A stretch of DNA of 64,000 nucleotides from Carposina sasakii (GCA_014607495.2 CP053162.1:3790469-3854468), one strand, 5' to 3'. Shown: positions 12,054 to 24,891, counted from the first letter of the stretch. Notes: generated from the letters alone by a model not told the origin. Translations and numbers: made by a program.

Positions 12054-13524
12054 TATATTCACATATCAGGATCTGAGGAGATAGAAATATCCTCGAATAT
12101 TGTAAAAATATACTTATAGATGGAATAAGGAATCTAGGGATATCCTCAAATATAAAAGGCACGAGTAGTAGATCAGCTACACATAATATAATCTGATGAT
12201 GGATAAAAACAGATAGTGGAACTTTTTAGTAACGAAATCAAAAGTAATGGACTGCAATAGGCTTATGAAGATTAATTGTGAAGTTTAAATTGTTGCGTTA
12301 AGCTGTCCGAAGTTGGTCATGAGAATAACGTGACGGATGATAATAGGGATGTCCTGTGATTGTGTAATTATATGTTGCTGTGCGGCTGTTGTGCTGCCAA
12401 ATCTCTGTGCATGTAACATAACTCTGGATCGATTCCAGAATCATGAGAATCCTGCGTAACTGAAGTATTGCGATGTTGCGAGGCCTACTTAATGCGTCAG
12501 CTTCATCATGGCTATAAACTAGAGGAGGGCAAGCGGAAACGCGGCGGGCAACTCCTCAGATTGTTCAGACATGAAGGTCCCACTTAAGTTTTGTCTGCAT
12601 ATAGGCTACTCAAGCTGACTTGACGCTATCCTCGATTAATTTCGATATTTTGTGTTTCAGGGCGAAGATTGGCTTTTTTCTCCGAGCGCATGTTAGTAAT
12701 ATCTACGCCATGATCGAAATTGGTCGGAGGTCGGACGTCGTAGTCCATGTGGCCTAGTACCTCCTAAACTAACGCAATATCCCTTTAGTTAAAACTTTAG
12801 TTAGTTTTGGGAGGAAGTCGGTTTTTCCGATGTATATAGTACGTACCCTTCACGTAACGGATCGCTACATTCCGTAGTAGAAATTTTCGTCCGGTTACGC
12901 TAGTGAACCGATTTCGATGCAGGGAATATATTGTGACAGGTGATTAATTTCGACAACGTGGTTTAGTACAACAAAAAATTACACATCTTCAGTATTGAAA
13001 TTGTCCGTTAGACGTTTGACAGGTAAGCGGTGATAGTCCAGTGGTTTACAACTAACCAATCACATTATGTTCCAAAGTCCAAACAAGTTTATGTAATCTA
13101 CTATCCATGATAACAGCGTAGAGATGAAAGAACTAGTTTAAGTACTTAATTGCTTTAGTATAAAAATCTTTGATATTTTAAGATATTTACTTTATACTTT
13201 TAAAAGGGTATTTCCAATATTCCTTATCCAAAGTGAAACCGATTTTAAAACGCAGAGCAAAGAAAGTGCAGACACTTATTCGCAAAATGGCTAAAATCTC
13301 CTTTGAAATGCGATCTGAGTCTCGTTTCCCGGCTTATCTTGTCTCTAGTGTAAATCCGCCTTTATTAGAACTTGGCTGTAAGCGAAAAATGTCAGTGCTT
13401 TAAAACTATTAAGAAAATAAACGAGCGTAGCGCGGGCACAGATTAAACACTGTTTTAATTTCGAAAAAGGAAATGCTGAGGGAATCCTCCTTATGTGATT
13501 GCGGTACATAGAAACTTTTTGTCA

Positions 13525-14133
13525 AATGAGGGATTTTCTGACAACTATTAAAAGTAAAAAAAAATTAGTTCAATTCACCTAGATAGATGGCGAGAGCGCA
13601 TCACCTACCCTAATCCCCCCACCTCACCCCTCAACCAAAGACATCAATAGTTCCTAAGCACTATAGATAGACGAAGCAGACTATAGTGTGCTGTACACGT
13701 CCGACTAAAAATCGGTCCGCTAGGAAAAACAAGAAGGACATAGGCTACATTCTGTAGTTCACGCATATGAAGTCACGGGCAACAGTAGTCATTCATAAAT
13801 TTAAGTTTGTTCAAAAAAAAAATTAAGTAGGTATCATTTCGTATTAAGATTATAATCTGATACTATTAACCCCATGTAGCAAAATCCAACTTGTTACTTG
13901 CTATGTCTCCTACTCGTACGTTACACCGTCTTTAGAAAACCGACCGGATGATTTATTGTCGGCTGTACACAGTCTGGGTGTGTAGCCAGCTTTAGTCATC
14001 AGTGCACAGTCTATTCACGGAACTATTACTATTATTCAAGCTGGGAGAGGTGAGGTGGGGGGATTAGGGCAGGTGATGCGCTCACGCCATCTATTTTTGA
14101 CTGTTATTTTAAATTGTCAGAAAATCCCTCATT
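13525..14133. repeat. Foldback element with about 110-bp inverted arms
   Basis: The left arm begins AATGAGGGATTTTCTGACAA (13525) and continues to 'ATGGCGAGAGCGCATCACCT' and 'CCCTAATCCCCCCACCTCACC' (about 13640). The right arm 14042-14133 is its reverse complement, with 'GGTGAGGTGGGGGGATTAGG' and GACAGTCAAAAATAGATGG-like spacing. About 400 bp separate the arms, and this spacer includes a Helitron-like scrap near 13720-13790. No coding region and no clear target duplication. Confidence 0.6.
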
Positions 14134-15785
14134 GAAATTGAATATCGAATACTATTGTCCTTTAAAAAAAGATTGAGCATATAAAAAACGGCGACGTGAC
14201 AGCTATAATTTTGTACTAAGAAATGTCGCCTAGTAAAACAGTAAGGGACAATGATCTCAATACGCAGGGACGCAGTTTTCATGCCCTTTCTAATTTGATA
14301 ATGGGCAACTGGACCCACTATGATTCAGTTATTGGGACGATTACACCATTGATTATTTTCTAGGGGTTTCTTTGGCCCTACGTGATGCTGCCTCGAAACA
14401 TATGTAGATTATTTATAAAGCACAAGTTTTTGATTTCGGAATGAGAGAGGCAATGTATCGTCTCCCTGACACTGCTAAATTCGGGTCAAAACAAACTGGT
14501 TTCTCATGGCGAAAGTGCAAGTCCTTTGTCGCAACCGTAAAACTAACTCTGTTATATTTCGCATTAGGGTAACCTGTAATGATAAACATTAGTTATGTGT
14601 GTGTAAATAAATAAATAAATAAATAAATTTAAACGAACCTAACAACCTTTATTAAAGAAAACAGTGTTACTGGGAGTAACAGACGTAGTAGGGTACAGGC
14701 AAATGTCAGCCAGTGATTGGTTTATATAGCACAACAGATTGTGATGGATGCAGTAGGTACTACAATGATTAAACCGTCCTCCCCTCTCCTTCATGCTAGA
14801 CTGTTGAGAATCAACGCGAGTGCCTAATCTGAATCCCAAATGTTTACATACTTGCCGCGACTAGCATTGTTTGCATTCTGACACTGGGATTTTAGTTATT
14901 CTGTGGCTGGGTTCAGTATTATGTACGTCCTTTACTTTAGAGTACTTTAGATTAGTTTTATAACTAATTTACTGAAAGGCATGTGTCCGGGAATACCTTA
15001 TGTCTAGATCAATTAGGTATCTGTTGCATTAAGTGTTAAATAGTTTGAAATCACAATTCTGTAACTTGCCTCCACCTAGGAAAGTGTTCTTTTTTATACA
15101 CTTTCTTTTAATCGGCAACTCTGAATCGCCGAAACCCAATACGTAAAAATTAGTGTCAGAAGTGAAGATTTAGAGAAATATGTTCATTGTTAACAAGAAG
15201 GTGTGGACGAGGTGAAGCGGAGGAGTAGCATTTGTTATTTGTCAACACGGGTGACAATTGAGCTGAGACCTGGTGACCTGAAATATAGGCTTTTTTTTTA
15301 GTCTCTCCGCAGGTTGCTAACTTGTAGAAAATAAGAAAAAAAAGTAGTATTAAATATTTTCACATACTCTGTAATTTTAACATAACGTGAAAATACATTA
15401 TAGGCACGTTTGGAAATTATGTTAGAAACAAATAAGAAATGAGAATCTGCGTCCACATGACGCTTGCACGAATCCCGCCCTGTCGCGTAGCAACAAGTGT
15501 CCGATACCCAGAAACCGTAAACACCCGCGTAATATCAGCAGCGATCATGTTCCATTGCGCTATCACCGCCCAGGACATAACACGTCCTCTTTACGAGCGA
15601 GCAATGGAGAGCGAATGATCTAAATTGTTGTATCGTGTTGCGATGCGGAAACATATTTGTGTGTATAATCACAGATTTTAAATTAATATGATGCTGTGAC
15701 TCGGAAAACTATCACTATTATTGTTATGGATTTTTCGCTCTCATAACTAGTCATTTTGTTATGTTAGTAAGGTCCACAGGTAACG
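14134..15785. other. No gene recognised
   Basis: A (AAAT)n microsatellite lies at about 14607-14628. Short ORFs only. No repeat family with clear ends was identified. Confidence 0.45.
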
Positions 15786-15796
15786 TCATATTCATT

Positions 15797-15973
15797 CACT
15801 ATGGGTGCACCAACCACCGGGTCCTACACCCTCCACTGACCCTCGGATCTGATAACTCATAACTGCGAAAACAAGCACTTGCACTATCTACAATCGCCAC
15901 AAGAAACCAGGTGGTAGGCGCACCCATAGTGAATGTTTGAACTTCCGAATTGTAACGCCTAATACAATTTCAA
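15797..15973 (+). mobile_element. Fold-back SINE-like retroposon, deletion derivative
   Basis: It starts CACTATGGGTGCACCAACC, has the 'CTGATAACTCATAACTGCG' block, then a shortened right arm GGTAGGCGCACCCATAGTGA, and ends in the tail AACTTCCGAATTGTAACGCC to CAATTTCA. An 11-bp direct repeat TCATATTCATT flanks it (15786-15796 and 15974-15984). The 3' tail contains AATTGTA...TACAATT, a stem-loop next to the insertion junction. Relative to the copy at 62560, the inner part of the right arm is missing. Confidence 0.7.
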
Positions 15974-15984
15974 TCATATTCATT

Positions 15985-18540
15985 GGTCAACATTTGGCAG
16001 ATAACAAACAGATAGGTCATCGTAGCGTTGTACTGTGGAAAGGCAGCCTTAGATTAAATTGATCTCGTAAAACAGGCTTGTTTTCACTGTGTGAGCGAGA
16101 TGTCGTTCTACAGCGAAAGTGTAAATAATCCTGCCTTAAAAGTTCTTGGATATGCTTCTGGTACAAGTTACTTAGCATTAAAAAAAAAACTTACTACAAA
16201 TTAAAAAAAATATGGCCGATGTTTCCAATGGTCAGATAGCCTACCTGTGGGATCAAGTTGATGCTGTCAGCAAATTTCAAGAAATGCAGCATCAAATGAA
16301 AAATGGACCGGAAGTTAAATAAAAATTATCCTCTTATCTAATTAGGTGATTTTGTATACAGTTCAGCGTATGCCAAATTGCCGGCTGTACGAGTATAAGG
16401 AAAGTAAACAAAAATCAGGACCTTTGCTGCTGTACATAACGAGACCCTGAGAAAATTGGAGGAAAAATATCAAATAATAGGTCCATATTACATCCTGAGC
16501 CGATTTAGGCAAGATGTTTATGTCGCAAGATGGTGGTAATGTGCAAAACGTGGTGATACCTATGGGTTAGGCGTTCATACTTCTAATTTAGTTTTATGAT
16601 TATAAATATCCAATACCATTATGTGGGTACATATTAATGAATGTAATAATACCTAGTATTTCTTTAAATTCGCAATAAAATTTCGCTCAACATACCCACT
16701 TTTTTTTTATTAGTGTAAATATCACACATTTTAATATTCTGTTACCTCTAAACCTGTATAGGTTTGTGGAGGCAATGACATTCGCTTACTCCAAGCTTGT
16801 ACACGACATTTAGTATACTATTAGTACCCATTCTGTTACAACCTGCATATTCAATTATTTTTAGTGTAAATTATTTAAAACACAACTATATAGGTACAAC
16901 AATTGAGTAAATTGATCAATATGGACAAACTTTTGTATAAATTATGGACTGACTTAATTGGACTGCTGACGCTTTTAACAGCAAAGGTATTTCGATCCAA
17001 ATAAAATACACAAATTAACTCTGAACTCATGTTTCCTGTGAAGTTCCTGTTATTTGGAGTGTTATGTATGAAATATTCACCAAGCGAATCTGTTAACTCA
17101 ATAGATAATTAGGTGGTTATTAATTCTAGTATTCTTTAATGTACACAGAAATTTTTATTATAGACAATAGGCTGTAAAAGATATAGTAGTACAAAGGCGA
17201 GCTTATCTCTAAAAGAGATTTCTACCAGCAAACCATTATGGCCCTTAATAAAAATTAATTACAGGAAACACTTCGCTTAGTAAGTAAGTACTGAAACCAC
17301 AATAACATTTAACTATTAAATATTAATTCTTGTGTCGAAACAATGTGTACCTCATGTAGGTACCTTACCCAAGTGACGTCAAGTGAACAAAAAACCGCCA
17401 AGAATACCATGTATCAAACATTTTTGCAATAAGAATAATAACAATACGAACAATAATTATAGGCTTATGTTCCGTAAGTGTCCGTTAATCGAATCATTAT
17501 GGAGTTCTCCGGTATTAATTAGACCCGCCCATTTGGGGCACACAGGACCAGTGTGCGGTCTAAAAGGCCCCATTAAGGGTCGAATAGACCTCAGAATGTT
17601 CGTATAATTAAGAGAGTGTCGTCGTGTTACAACTTATGGTTGTGGTACTTTCATTTTAAAGGTACCTCAGAACTGACATAAAATGCGTAGATTTTAATGG
17701 GGTTTTATCTACCTCATACCTTTTTACCTACTTAAATACATAAGAAAGGTTTCCTTGATCAATATTGATTACAATGTTTGGTAAATAGTAATAAATAGAT
17801 TGGTTATTTTAGACTTGCCGAAATAAACAAGGAAAATCGTATCAAATATCGATACCTATCGAAATCGAATCGATAGAGATTCACAATACCATGAAGGAAA
17901 TCCATATTTATTTGATCACGTCGCGGTCACAGGTCGTTTGTTCAGGGATTTTGTGTTTGTATTGGGGTACACTGTTAGTTCAGTATCTATTTTTTTTTTA
18001 TATTTCTTTGGAACAATTTTGTGTACAAATTGCTCTTCATTCTTCATTATACCTATGATAAGCAGAAGTTTGTTTTTAGACCACGAAGGGTAGATAGAAT
18101 CTTGGCATTTTAAATGTGTTCGACAAATTTTTCCAATAAATAATGTCTACAATAAACTGTACCTACCTACATACTCGTATTAGCTACCTATTACACTCTC
18201 CGCAAAATCTCAAAACACGAATATTTACATGACATTTCATTCTGATATTAGAAAATGTTGAATTTTGTGCCAAAAAGTGGAGTAAAAGTGTTGCTTGGTA
18301 CACTGAAAGCTTTTTTGTGTTATGGTAGGGTATGAACTTTACAAACTTAGGTATTGTATATTTTTGTTTTTATGATATTAACTCGAGTTTTAACACCCGA
18401 TGACAAGCCAGAGAATGTAATAAAAGTAGGTACACAGCATTAGAATAATCTATAAATAATTATGTGTGTGATATTGCAAATACTATCAATGCAATCCTTA
18501 TTGAATATTCATAAGTTGTCAGATCCTGTACTTATACGGT
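15985..18540. other. No gene recognised
   Basis: One end of the CAGATAGCCTATCTG foldback family lies near 16210-16260, and a reverse scrap of the CAGGGTGTAACA family near 16680-16845. There is no supported coding region. Confidence 0.4.
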
Positions 18541-18725
18541 GTTTCTCTCATCTCCTTCCTTCCTTCCGTGCATGTCGTAAGAGTCAACTTATGAACTCAG
18601 GCATTTTCCCAGGTGACAACCTAACAACTTGTCACTGATCGTGATATCATCATTACATCTGTCCCCGCCATGCTAAACGTGGCTGTGAGATCTCCTTTAT
18701 GATCCCGCAGTTCTGGCTGCCCCAT
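18541..18725 (-). repeat. Interspersed repeat, 'ACGACATnCACGGAAAGAGATG' family
   Basis: On the minus strand this carries the 'GTCGTAAGAGTCAACT'-type block preceded by a CCACAGCCACG-like segment, colinear with 21988-22090, 36840-37020, 40556-40690 and 61650-61830. It resembles a common lepidopteran SINE-like repeat. The limits are approximate. Confidence 0.45.
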
Positions 18726-18729
18726 GTAA

Positions 18730-19786
18730 CCTATACTTTAGATTTTTATCGGTTTTGTTTTCACATCGATCAATCGACCATTAATTTTTTACAAAACATT
18801 TTATACAACAACTCTATTACGTAACTATAACTAACTAAGCGTCTATAGGTCATATAAATAGATAAATATGTGTATGATAAATTTGCAAATCCCACTGAGC
18901 TTAGGTTGCGTTTCAGCCGATACTTTGCATGAAGCTCTCATGAAATCACGTAATTTATGGAGGACTTGTTTATTAGTTATTTTTGGGTGTAAACTATTGG
19001 GCTCAGGGCTCTCACCTAGTGGCCCAGTTTCTCAAATAATGTTTACGACAACACAATCAGCGCCGTCTGTGTAATCATTTGCCCGTATTCATTAAACAGA
19101 CAAACTTTCCAGCTTTTCAATACGAAATAATTGATAAATCTGTGTAAATAGTCTCCAGGCACAGTCGAGTCGGTAGTAAATAGCATTTAAAATTTAAACG
19201 TATGTAGGTGTGTATATTCCGAGTACTACTATTATTACTACAAGTATTGTCTCATTCAAAGGATTCATAGGATGTACTACTGAATTTATTTGAGGATTTT
19301 AATGTATTAAACTTGTCACTTAGCTCGTGTCTCGTGAAGTTTGGAAAACCGTTGGTCCTGCACATCTCTCTGAGGTCATGTCGGCTTTCCATCCCATCGC
19401 ACTATAAGAGTGAAGGAATAGAGAGTTCAGCTGTGCTTGCGCACACACTTATGCACTAATCTCTTACGCAAATAGGTTGCCATGAAAAATTAGGACGTAA
19501 AATTCTACATAGCGACATCACCAAATATTTCCAGTCCCTTCAAAGACCTTGCATTGCACCTTTGGCTGCCTCCGTCAAACAATCGAATTAGTATGAAAAC
19601 CTTGAATGAAAGAGCATTTTGCTCATAAAATTGTTCCATTTATGTGTACGATTATAAAAATATTTTTACCAAATTCCAATGTTCGCATTTTATCGACAGA
19701 GTAGATAGGTATACTTACCTATGTAGATGATGTCTGTATCAAGACCCACAGATGTATCAAGACCCACAGATGTTTTTAATGAAATA
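18730..19786. other. No gene recognised
   Basis: Nothing supported; a short duplication of ATGTATCAAGACCCACAG lies at about 19728-19770, just before the MITE. Confidence 0.4.
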
Positions 19787-20167
19787 CAGGGTGATTTATG
19801 GTCGTCAACGTTCCCGAAAACTACGGAATCTCCTCATCATCACGATCATTTTTCTCCATGGAAGCATACCTGGGAAGTGTCTGGTTTCCAAAATATTAGG
19901 GTCCAAAGTTGAGTAAATAGACTGCGTTTTTCTGCATAAATGCACATAGACGCGCGTAGCAGGATTTTTTCACGAAAAATAATTAATATCTGTCTATAAA
20001 AAAACTAACATAAACACTAGACACTATAAATTTCGCACGATCAAGGAATTTAATAAAAAATAAAAAATAAAACTTTTTTTCCCAGCATTTTTTTTGGCAT
20101 AAACTTACTTTATTTCATGTATAGAATACGTACCTTTCGTTAAAGGTGGCCACAAAAAAACATCCTG
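19787..20167 (+). repeat. TA-flanked MITE, GTCGTCAACGTTCCC family (best copy)
   Basis: It runs from TA-CAGGGTGATTTATGGTCG to ACATCCTG-TA. The termini CAGGGTG and CATCCTG are short imperfect inverted repeats. About 380 bp, non-coding. Three colinear copies lie at 11692, 25232 (inverted) and 61208 (inverted). Confidence 0.75.
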
Positions 20168-20419
20168 TATAAAATTGGTAAAGGAAATAAAAATTTATAA
20201 AGACACTAGCGCAGCGCCTAGAATGCGAGAGGTCTTTAATATTGGAACAAAATTGTAGTTTACCATGTGTCTTCCTTCTCATAACAAGCCAATTTATGTA
20301 ATGACACCATTTTCGATGTATTTCACGGACTATTTACTATGTTGTTCATTCGCAAAATTCTGCGAAACGGCATGTTATATTTTTTGTAGGGACACGTACG
20401 TACTATCTATGGGTTTTTA

Positions 20420-20510
20420 CAAATACTGGCACGGTTTGCAATGGTCGTGGGTTCGATTCCCACTCGGGTGAAGAATTTTTTCCATTTCTTTATTAATAAT
20501 TTTATAAAAT
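20420..20510 (+). repeat. tRNA-like B-box SINE fragment
   Basis: GGTTCGATTCCCACTC at 20449-20464 is a good RNA polymerase III B-box. No matching A-box or cloverleaf is evident upstream, so this is more likely a SINE fragment than a tRNA gene. Confidence 0.4.
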
Positions 20511-20641
20511 ACTCATAAATAAAAACTTACGTATTGTCGGTTGGTGCTGAATTTTACAACGGTATATAGGTAACTTTTCAATAAGTATAAAGAGAGAAAA
20601 AATAATATTAAGTACATAATTTTATTTCGCAAACATAGCAG

Positions 20642-21076
20642 TATCAAAGTCAAGTGAATGCAGTGGAATTGAGAAGTATGTGTGGAATCACTTTGAAAGA
20701 TAGAATAAATAAAAAATGAGGTGATCAGAAAGAAGTGTGGTATAAATGAGGACGTGGTGACTAAGATTGAGAAGAGTATATTGAGGCGATTTGGGCATGT
20801 GGAGAGGATGAGTGAAAGTAGACTGACAAAGAAAGTGTACAACGGAAGAGTGGATAGAAGGGTTGGAAGGGAAGAACCTCGCCGGACTTTCACTGATCAA
20901 ATAGGTGAAATTCTAGAGAAAGGTCAGGTCAAGTGTACCCTTAACCGACGAGCGTGCATGAAGAATATCATGAAAATAGATGAAGCGAGAGAGGTGTGTC
21001 AGGATCGTAGCAAATGGAGATCCGTGATCTCTGTCTACCCCTCCGGGAAAGAGGCGTGATTTTTATGTATGAATGT
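20642..21076 (+). pseudogene. LINE ORF2 3' end (GKEA family), 5'-truncated
   Basis: The frame from about 20652 reads VNAVELRSMCGITLKD, then is broken by a TGA and a frameshift near 20715. It continues from 20721 to 21059 with RRFGHVERMSESRLTKKVYN, DRSKWRSVISVYPSGKEA and stop. That is the typical C-terminus of a lepidopteran non-LTR retrotransposon reverse-transcriptase ORF (known pattern; clade not proved). The copy is flanked by the 11-bp direct repeat AAACATAGCAG at 20631-20641 and 21077-21087, which fits a target-site duplication, so the insertion was 5'-truncated on arrival. Minus-strand ORFs over it are shadows. Confidence 0.75.
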
Positions 21077-21987
21077 AAACATAGCAGGCATATAAAACAA
21101 AAAAAAATACGTATGGTGACAATGACAAAGCAATTTCTCATTTCAGTGTAATAACGTGAAAGAAAACAACACAAAAAATTTTATCACATCAAATTAACTT
21201 TTCAATCACTCTTGTTCAACCTAACGTTCTCCGCGAAGTAATAGGTGGTGGCTGAAGGCGACTTTTTACGAATCACCCTACTTTGTCACTGGGCGAAACA
21301 TGATATGAATCGTCGACCAGCGCCCGTAGCATGAATTTGGTGAGAGCGAGATAATTCACATTTAAACGTCTTTACAGAGCTATATAATAACTAGACAAAA
21401 CTAGTTCGTACTTTGCATGTAAAAATTAGAATAGACACAGTTTAATATGACAGAGATATTTCATATAATTTGCTGTCAAAAGTCATGTATAACGAGGACA
21501 TAACTTTACGCCCGGTTTATTAGTAGCGCTGTATATAATCAACAAATCTTTTATATAGATAAGCGCACCTGTGTGCATTTTGCTTTCGAAAAACTAAATT
21601 GTTAAAATTTTATATATATTTCACAGTTTTATTCCACGATGACTGACGTTTATGTGCTAATAGCGAAATGTTCTCAGCTGTTAAGCTATTGCCTTTGCTA
21701 ACGAATACTATATACACCTAAGCTAAACTCTTCTTGTATCATTTCTATTGATAGATAATAATATGAAGCGACAAAACTGGATCCGATGTCGCAAGTATCA
21801 ACATATTTGAGTTACAAAAGCATACGATTTGTCGCAGTTCCACCAATTGTCGACCGTAAAATAAAGCTGATTTGTGCAATAAACAAATGCGTAGTAATGA
21901 CGAATACGTTGGAAATGTTTGGGAAATATCGGTTTTGAATTCTGTGTTAGGATTTTGACATTAGTACTCTCTAGAACAGCTTATCCA

Positions 21988-22090
21988 TACTGTTCTGATG
22001 CGGGGCTTCACTAGAATACATCAGCTGTATCTCCTTCCGTGTATGTCGTAAGAGTCAACTAAGGAACTGAAGGCCACTTTCACTCTGGCT
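21988..22090 (-). repeat. Interspersed repeat, 'ACGACATnCACGGAAAGAGATG' family
   Basis: On the + strand it reads TACATCAGCTGTATCTCCTTCCGTGTATGTCGTAAGAGTCAACT, in pieces shared with 18541, 36840 and 61650. Minus orientation. Limits approximate. Confidence 0.45.
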
Positions 22091-22164
22091 ATAAAGCACT
22101 TATAGGGAGAAATATAATAATTAATAAATGCATTTCAGTCTGGTATAACGAATACATATAACTT

Positions 22165-22312
22165 TCGAGGCGAATTTTCCAACAGTTAGGTAGCCTATCT
22201 GAAAGATAAACTTAATACTGATTTCTATAAAAATTAAAAAAAAAAGATAGCATTAAGTTTATTATTCAGATATATTATCTAACTAATTGTAAAATTGGCC
22301 CTTACTATCATA
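22165..22312. repeat. Foldback MITE (CAGATAGCCTATCTG family)
   Basis: The left arm AATTTTCCAACAGTTAGG and the reverse-complemented right arm AATTTTACAATTAGTTAG are followed on both sides by a TATCTGAA motif and an AAACTTAAT core. It is colinear with 6004-6126. Confidence 0.6.
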
Positions 22313-22544
22313 ACGTAACAAAATAAAATATAGCTTAGCATAAATTACCAGAGCCACCTACGTTATTAAATTCATTATTATAGAATGAAGTTAATAAACA
22401 GCATGTTTATTAAACTCGAAGTTGTCGACAATAAAGGAATACGTTATTACAAGAGAAGCGAGGCTGTGAGCCAAGGAATGGCTAGAACAAAGATTAAGGC
22501 GCACTAGATAGATAGAAGTATTTAGTTTACTAAATACCTATACA

Positions 22545-22640
22545 TACATATAATCACGCCTTTATCCCTTACGGGGTAGGCAGAGCACCAAGGGCCGATA
22601 GGACCACATGGTGCCACTTCTGATCAATTTTGAGGGTATA
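22545..22640 (-). repeat. LINE/SINE 3' end (GKEA-type tail)
   Basis: 'CATATAATCACGCCTTTATC' followed by CCTTACGGGGTAGGCAGAG is the reverse complement of the LINE ORF2 C-terminus region that is intact at 21030-21060. The adjoining body differs, so a SINE that shares the LINE tail is possible. The upstream limit is uncertain. Confidence 0.5.
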
Positions 22641-23199
22641 TTGAGATGTACAAGTTCGGTTAGTAGTGACAGATGGACGCCTACAAAACACCAAGACCCT
22701 CTTGTCGCTCTACTGACTTGTAGAATATGCCCGGGAAGAGAAGCAGCTGTAGTATTATACGTTTTTTTTTCACTCCCAGAGCAGCATAGAAAAAATAGTT
22801 AACTTAATATCAGAAAAAATCTAGTTATACCTACGCTATGGTATAGGATAAACCACTCTTCTTATGATGTTTTACTGCATTATTGAAATATCAAGATATA
22901 AAAACTTAAAAACTAGTATCACATAACGTTATCGTGCTTATTCCGGCTCATTCCACGCCCTTATATCCGTGTAGACTTAATTGTCGGTGTCCCCGGTCTG
23001 CGGAACCTCATCTTCCGTCCCCGCTTTATACTCGACTTAAAACGTGTGTTTCCATGCACTTGAATATTTAAAAGTAAAACGGTGAACTTTCCACGCTGTA
23101 TGCTGTCTAAATATTTCAAAAATTCGGTATAAACTTTGATCCATCTTTAATCGTTAGATACTAACATTTTTTTTTAAATGATAGTGAGTTTGTTTGCTT

Positions 23200-23498
23200 A
23201 TTTGTTTGTTACCTCTTCACGCTTTATTTACTCAAAAATCTCCATGAAATTTTGCATAAGTATAGTTGGGTGTACGGAATAGGACATAGGCTACATTCTG
23301 TGTTCCACGCGGACTTGTCATAACAATAGTATAAAACAAAGTTGTTTTCCGCTGTTTGTCTGCCCCTATGTACGCTTAGATATTTTAAACTAAGATTTTG
23401 ATGCGGGTTTTTTAAATAGATAGAGTTGAGTCAAGAGGAAGGCTTATATGTATAGTATCATCATTGCACCCGTGCGAAGTCGGGGCGGGTTGCTAGTG
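23200..23498 (+). repeat. Helitron-like or other non-autonomous repeat, degraded
   Basis: Contains 'GGACATAGGCTACATTCTG' followed by CCACGCGGAC, and a later block ending GCGAAGTCGGGGCGGGTTGCTAGT. Two partial copies may be joined. The class is inferred. Confidence 0.3.
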
Positions 23499-24075
23499 TC
23501 ATATAAAACAAATAATATTTGTACTTTTCAAGGGCACTTCAGGTTAGGGATATTTGTCAAATAAACCTTGAAAAGTTACCATTTAGTACTGTTATGTAAA
23601 GGTCGTTCGACATTGGATAGTCATGGTTGACGTTGGAGTGGGCTGTTTAAAAAGATAAAAAAATACCAGTGAAATCAGCAATGAATTATAATTAGCTGGG
23701 ATTGAAGATCGTCAATCACCCTGAGTTAGGCGTTAAGCTTCGAAGGACTCTATTCTAGATTATACTTTCGCAAAAAGATTGGAAGAATTGTGAGGATTAA
23801 TCACTAAAAGCTGTTCCATTATTCGATGATCAATACTAATTAACTAATGAATGGACCCATTTATTAAATTGTTTACCTCCGTCCAGGTGATTTCGTATTC
23901 TGCTATTGATTGTACCTATAGACTGAGAAAAATAGTATATAATCAGAATCAACAGAGGGATGAATAAGTAGGTAACATACATAAGCGTGCGCTCTGCATA
24001 CTCTTAAGTATATGATTTGAAAGGAGATGTATTATCATTACTTGTACTAATTTATTACAATTGCAAAAGTAGTGA

Positions 24076-24227
24076 TTGAAATGAAATTGGGTATACAGGT
24101 ACTCTAGACCCCGAGAAAGGACATATGCTACTTTTTATCCCGGTTCAATTTTTTTTTTCGTGGAGAATTTTTACACTTTGTTTTTTTTTCAGCAGTTCAC
24201 TCGTACGGAGTCGCGAGCATCCGCTAG
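24076..24227 (+). repeat. Helitron-like or other non-autonomous repeat
   Basis: It has 'GACATATGCTACTTTTTATC', then 'TACGGAGTCGCGAGCATCCG' and CTAGT, the same order as at 10140-10396. Confidence 0.4.
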
Positions 24228-24228
24228 T

Positions 24229-24890
24229 TTTTTATATATAGGTACTAAGCTCGACAGACTTATTTATATCTATAATGGTATCTTTGTATATTCTATATTC
24301 TTTAAAACAAAGAATAAGAATAAATTATTTCAAAGTTGTGACCCGCGATCAGGGGGCATTTTGCGAATTTAAAAGCGAACTCATCATTGCATAAATTAAA
24401 TCGTACTTAACGTCGGAACATGATTGATTTACTTGGAAGATATAAATTTTTCCCAAAAAAGTTCACTGCAGAGTCACAATGAAAAATGATTTATTATTGC
24501 CTCGACAATCGATGGTGATAAATCAAACGGTGTTTTTTAATAGTTCAGCCATAGATAGCATTGTAGTAGGTACCTACGCTTATTTATTAATCCCACTTTG
24601 TTTTGTGTGGGTGTAGGGATCTCGTTCGTGATCCCACAACTCTGGATACCCTAAAATCAGGAACACAGGCTGTGAGTATTATATAAGCTTAGACTAATAA
24701 GTATGTATGTTTATTTACTAACTGGCAGATAATGAACTAAATATATAATTATTTTGATACTTATCTGCCAATTTCATCAAAATCTGTTGGGTGGTCACCG
24801 TGTGAAATACTCACCAACATCCAGACATTCTTACTATTTTCACACTACTACTTATGTTTAGTTTATAAAATTAGGAAATTAGGGTCAAGA
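24229..24890. other. No gene recognised
   Basis: Nothing supported. 'GTGATCCCACAACTCTGGAT' at about 24628 is a scrap of the repeat family at 18541. Confidence 0.4.
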
Positions 24891-24891
24891 C

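Larger units (their letters stand above)
10398..13524. other. No gene recognised; two MITEs and fragments
   Basis: Outside the MITEs at 11027 and 11692 I see only repeat scraps: a SINE tail remnant near 12247-12273, Helitron-like blocks around 12600-12960, and a tRNA-like A-box at 13030-13050. None is a gene. Confidence 0.45.

Noticed and set aside
12500..12590. Arg/Lys-rich frame (GKRKRGGQLLR) as LINE coding remnant
   Set aside because: Resembles a LINE ORF2 C-terminal block but is too short and broken to support a feature.
20449..20464. B-box as a tRNA gene
   Set aside because: No A-box or cloverleaf upstream.
20513..20900. 126- and 70-codon minus-strand ORFs
   Set aside because: Antisense to the LINE ORF2 fragment on the + strand and low-complexity hydrophobic in content.
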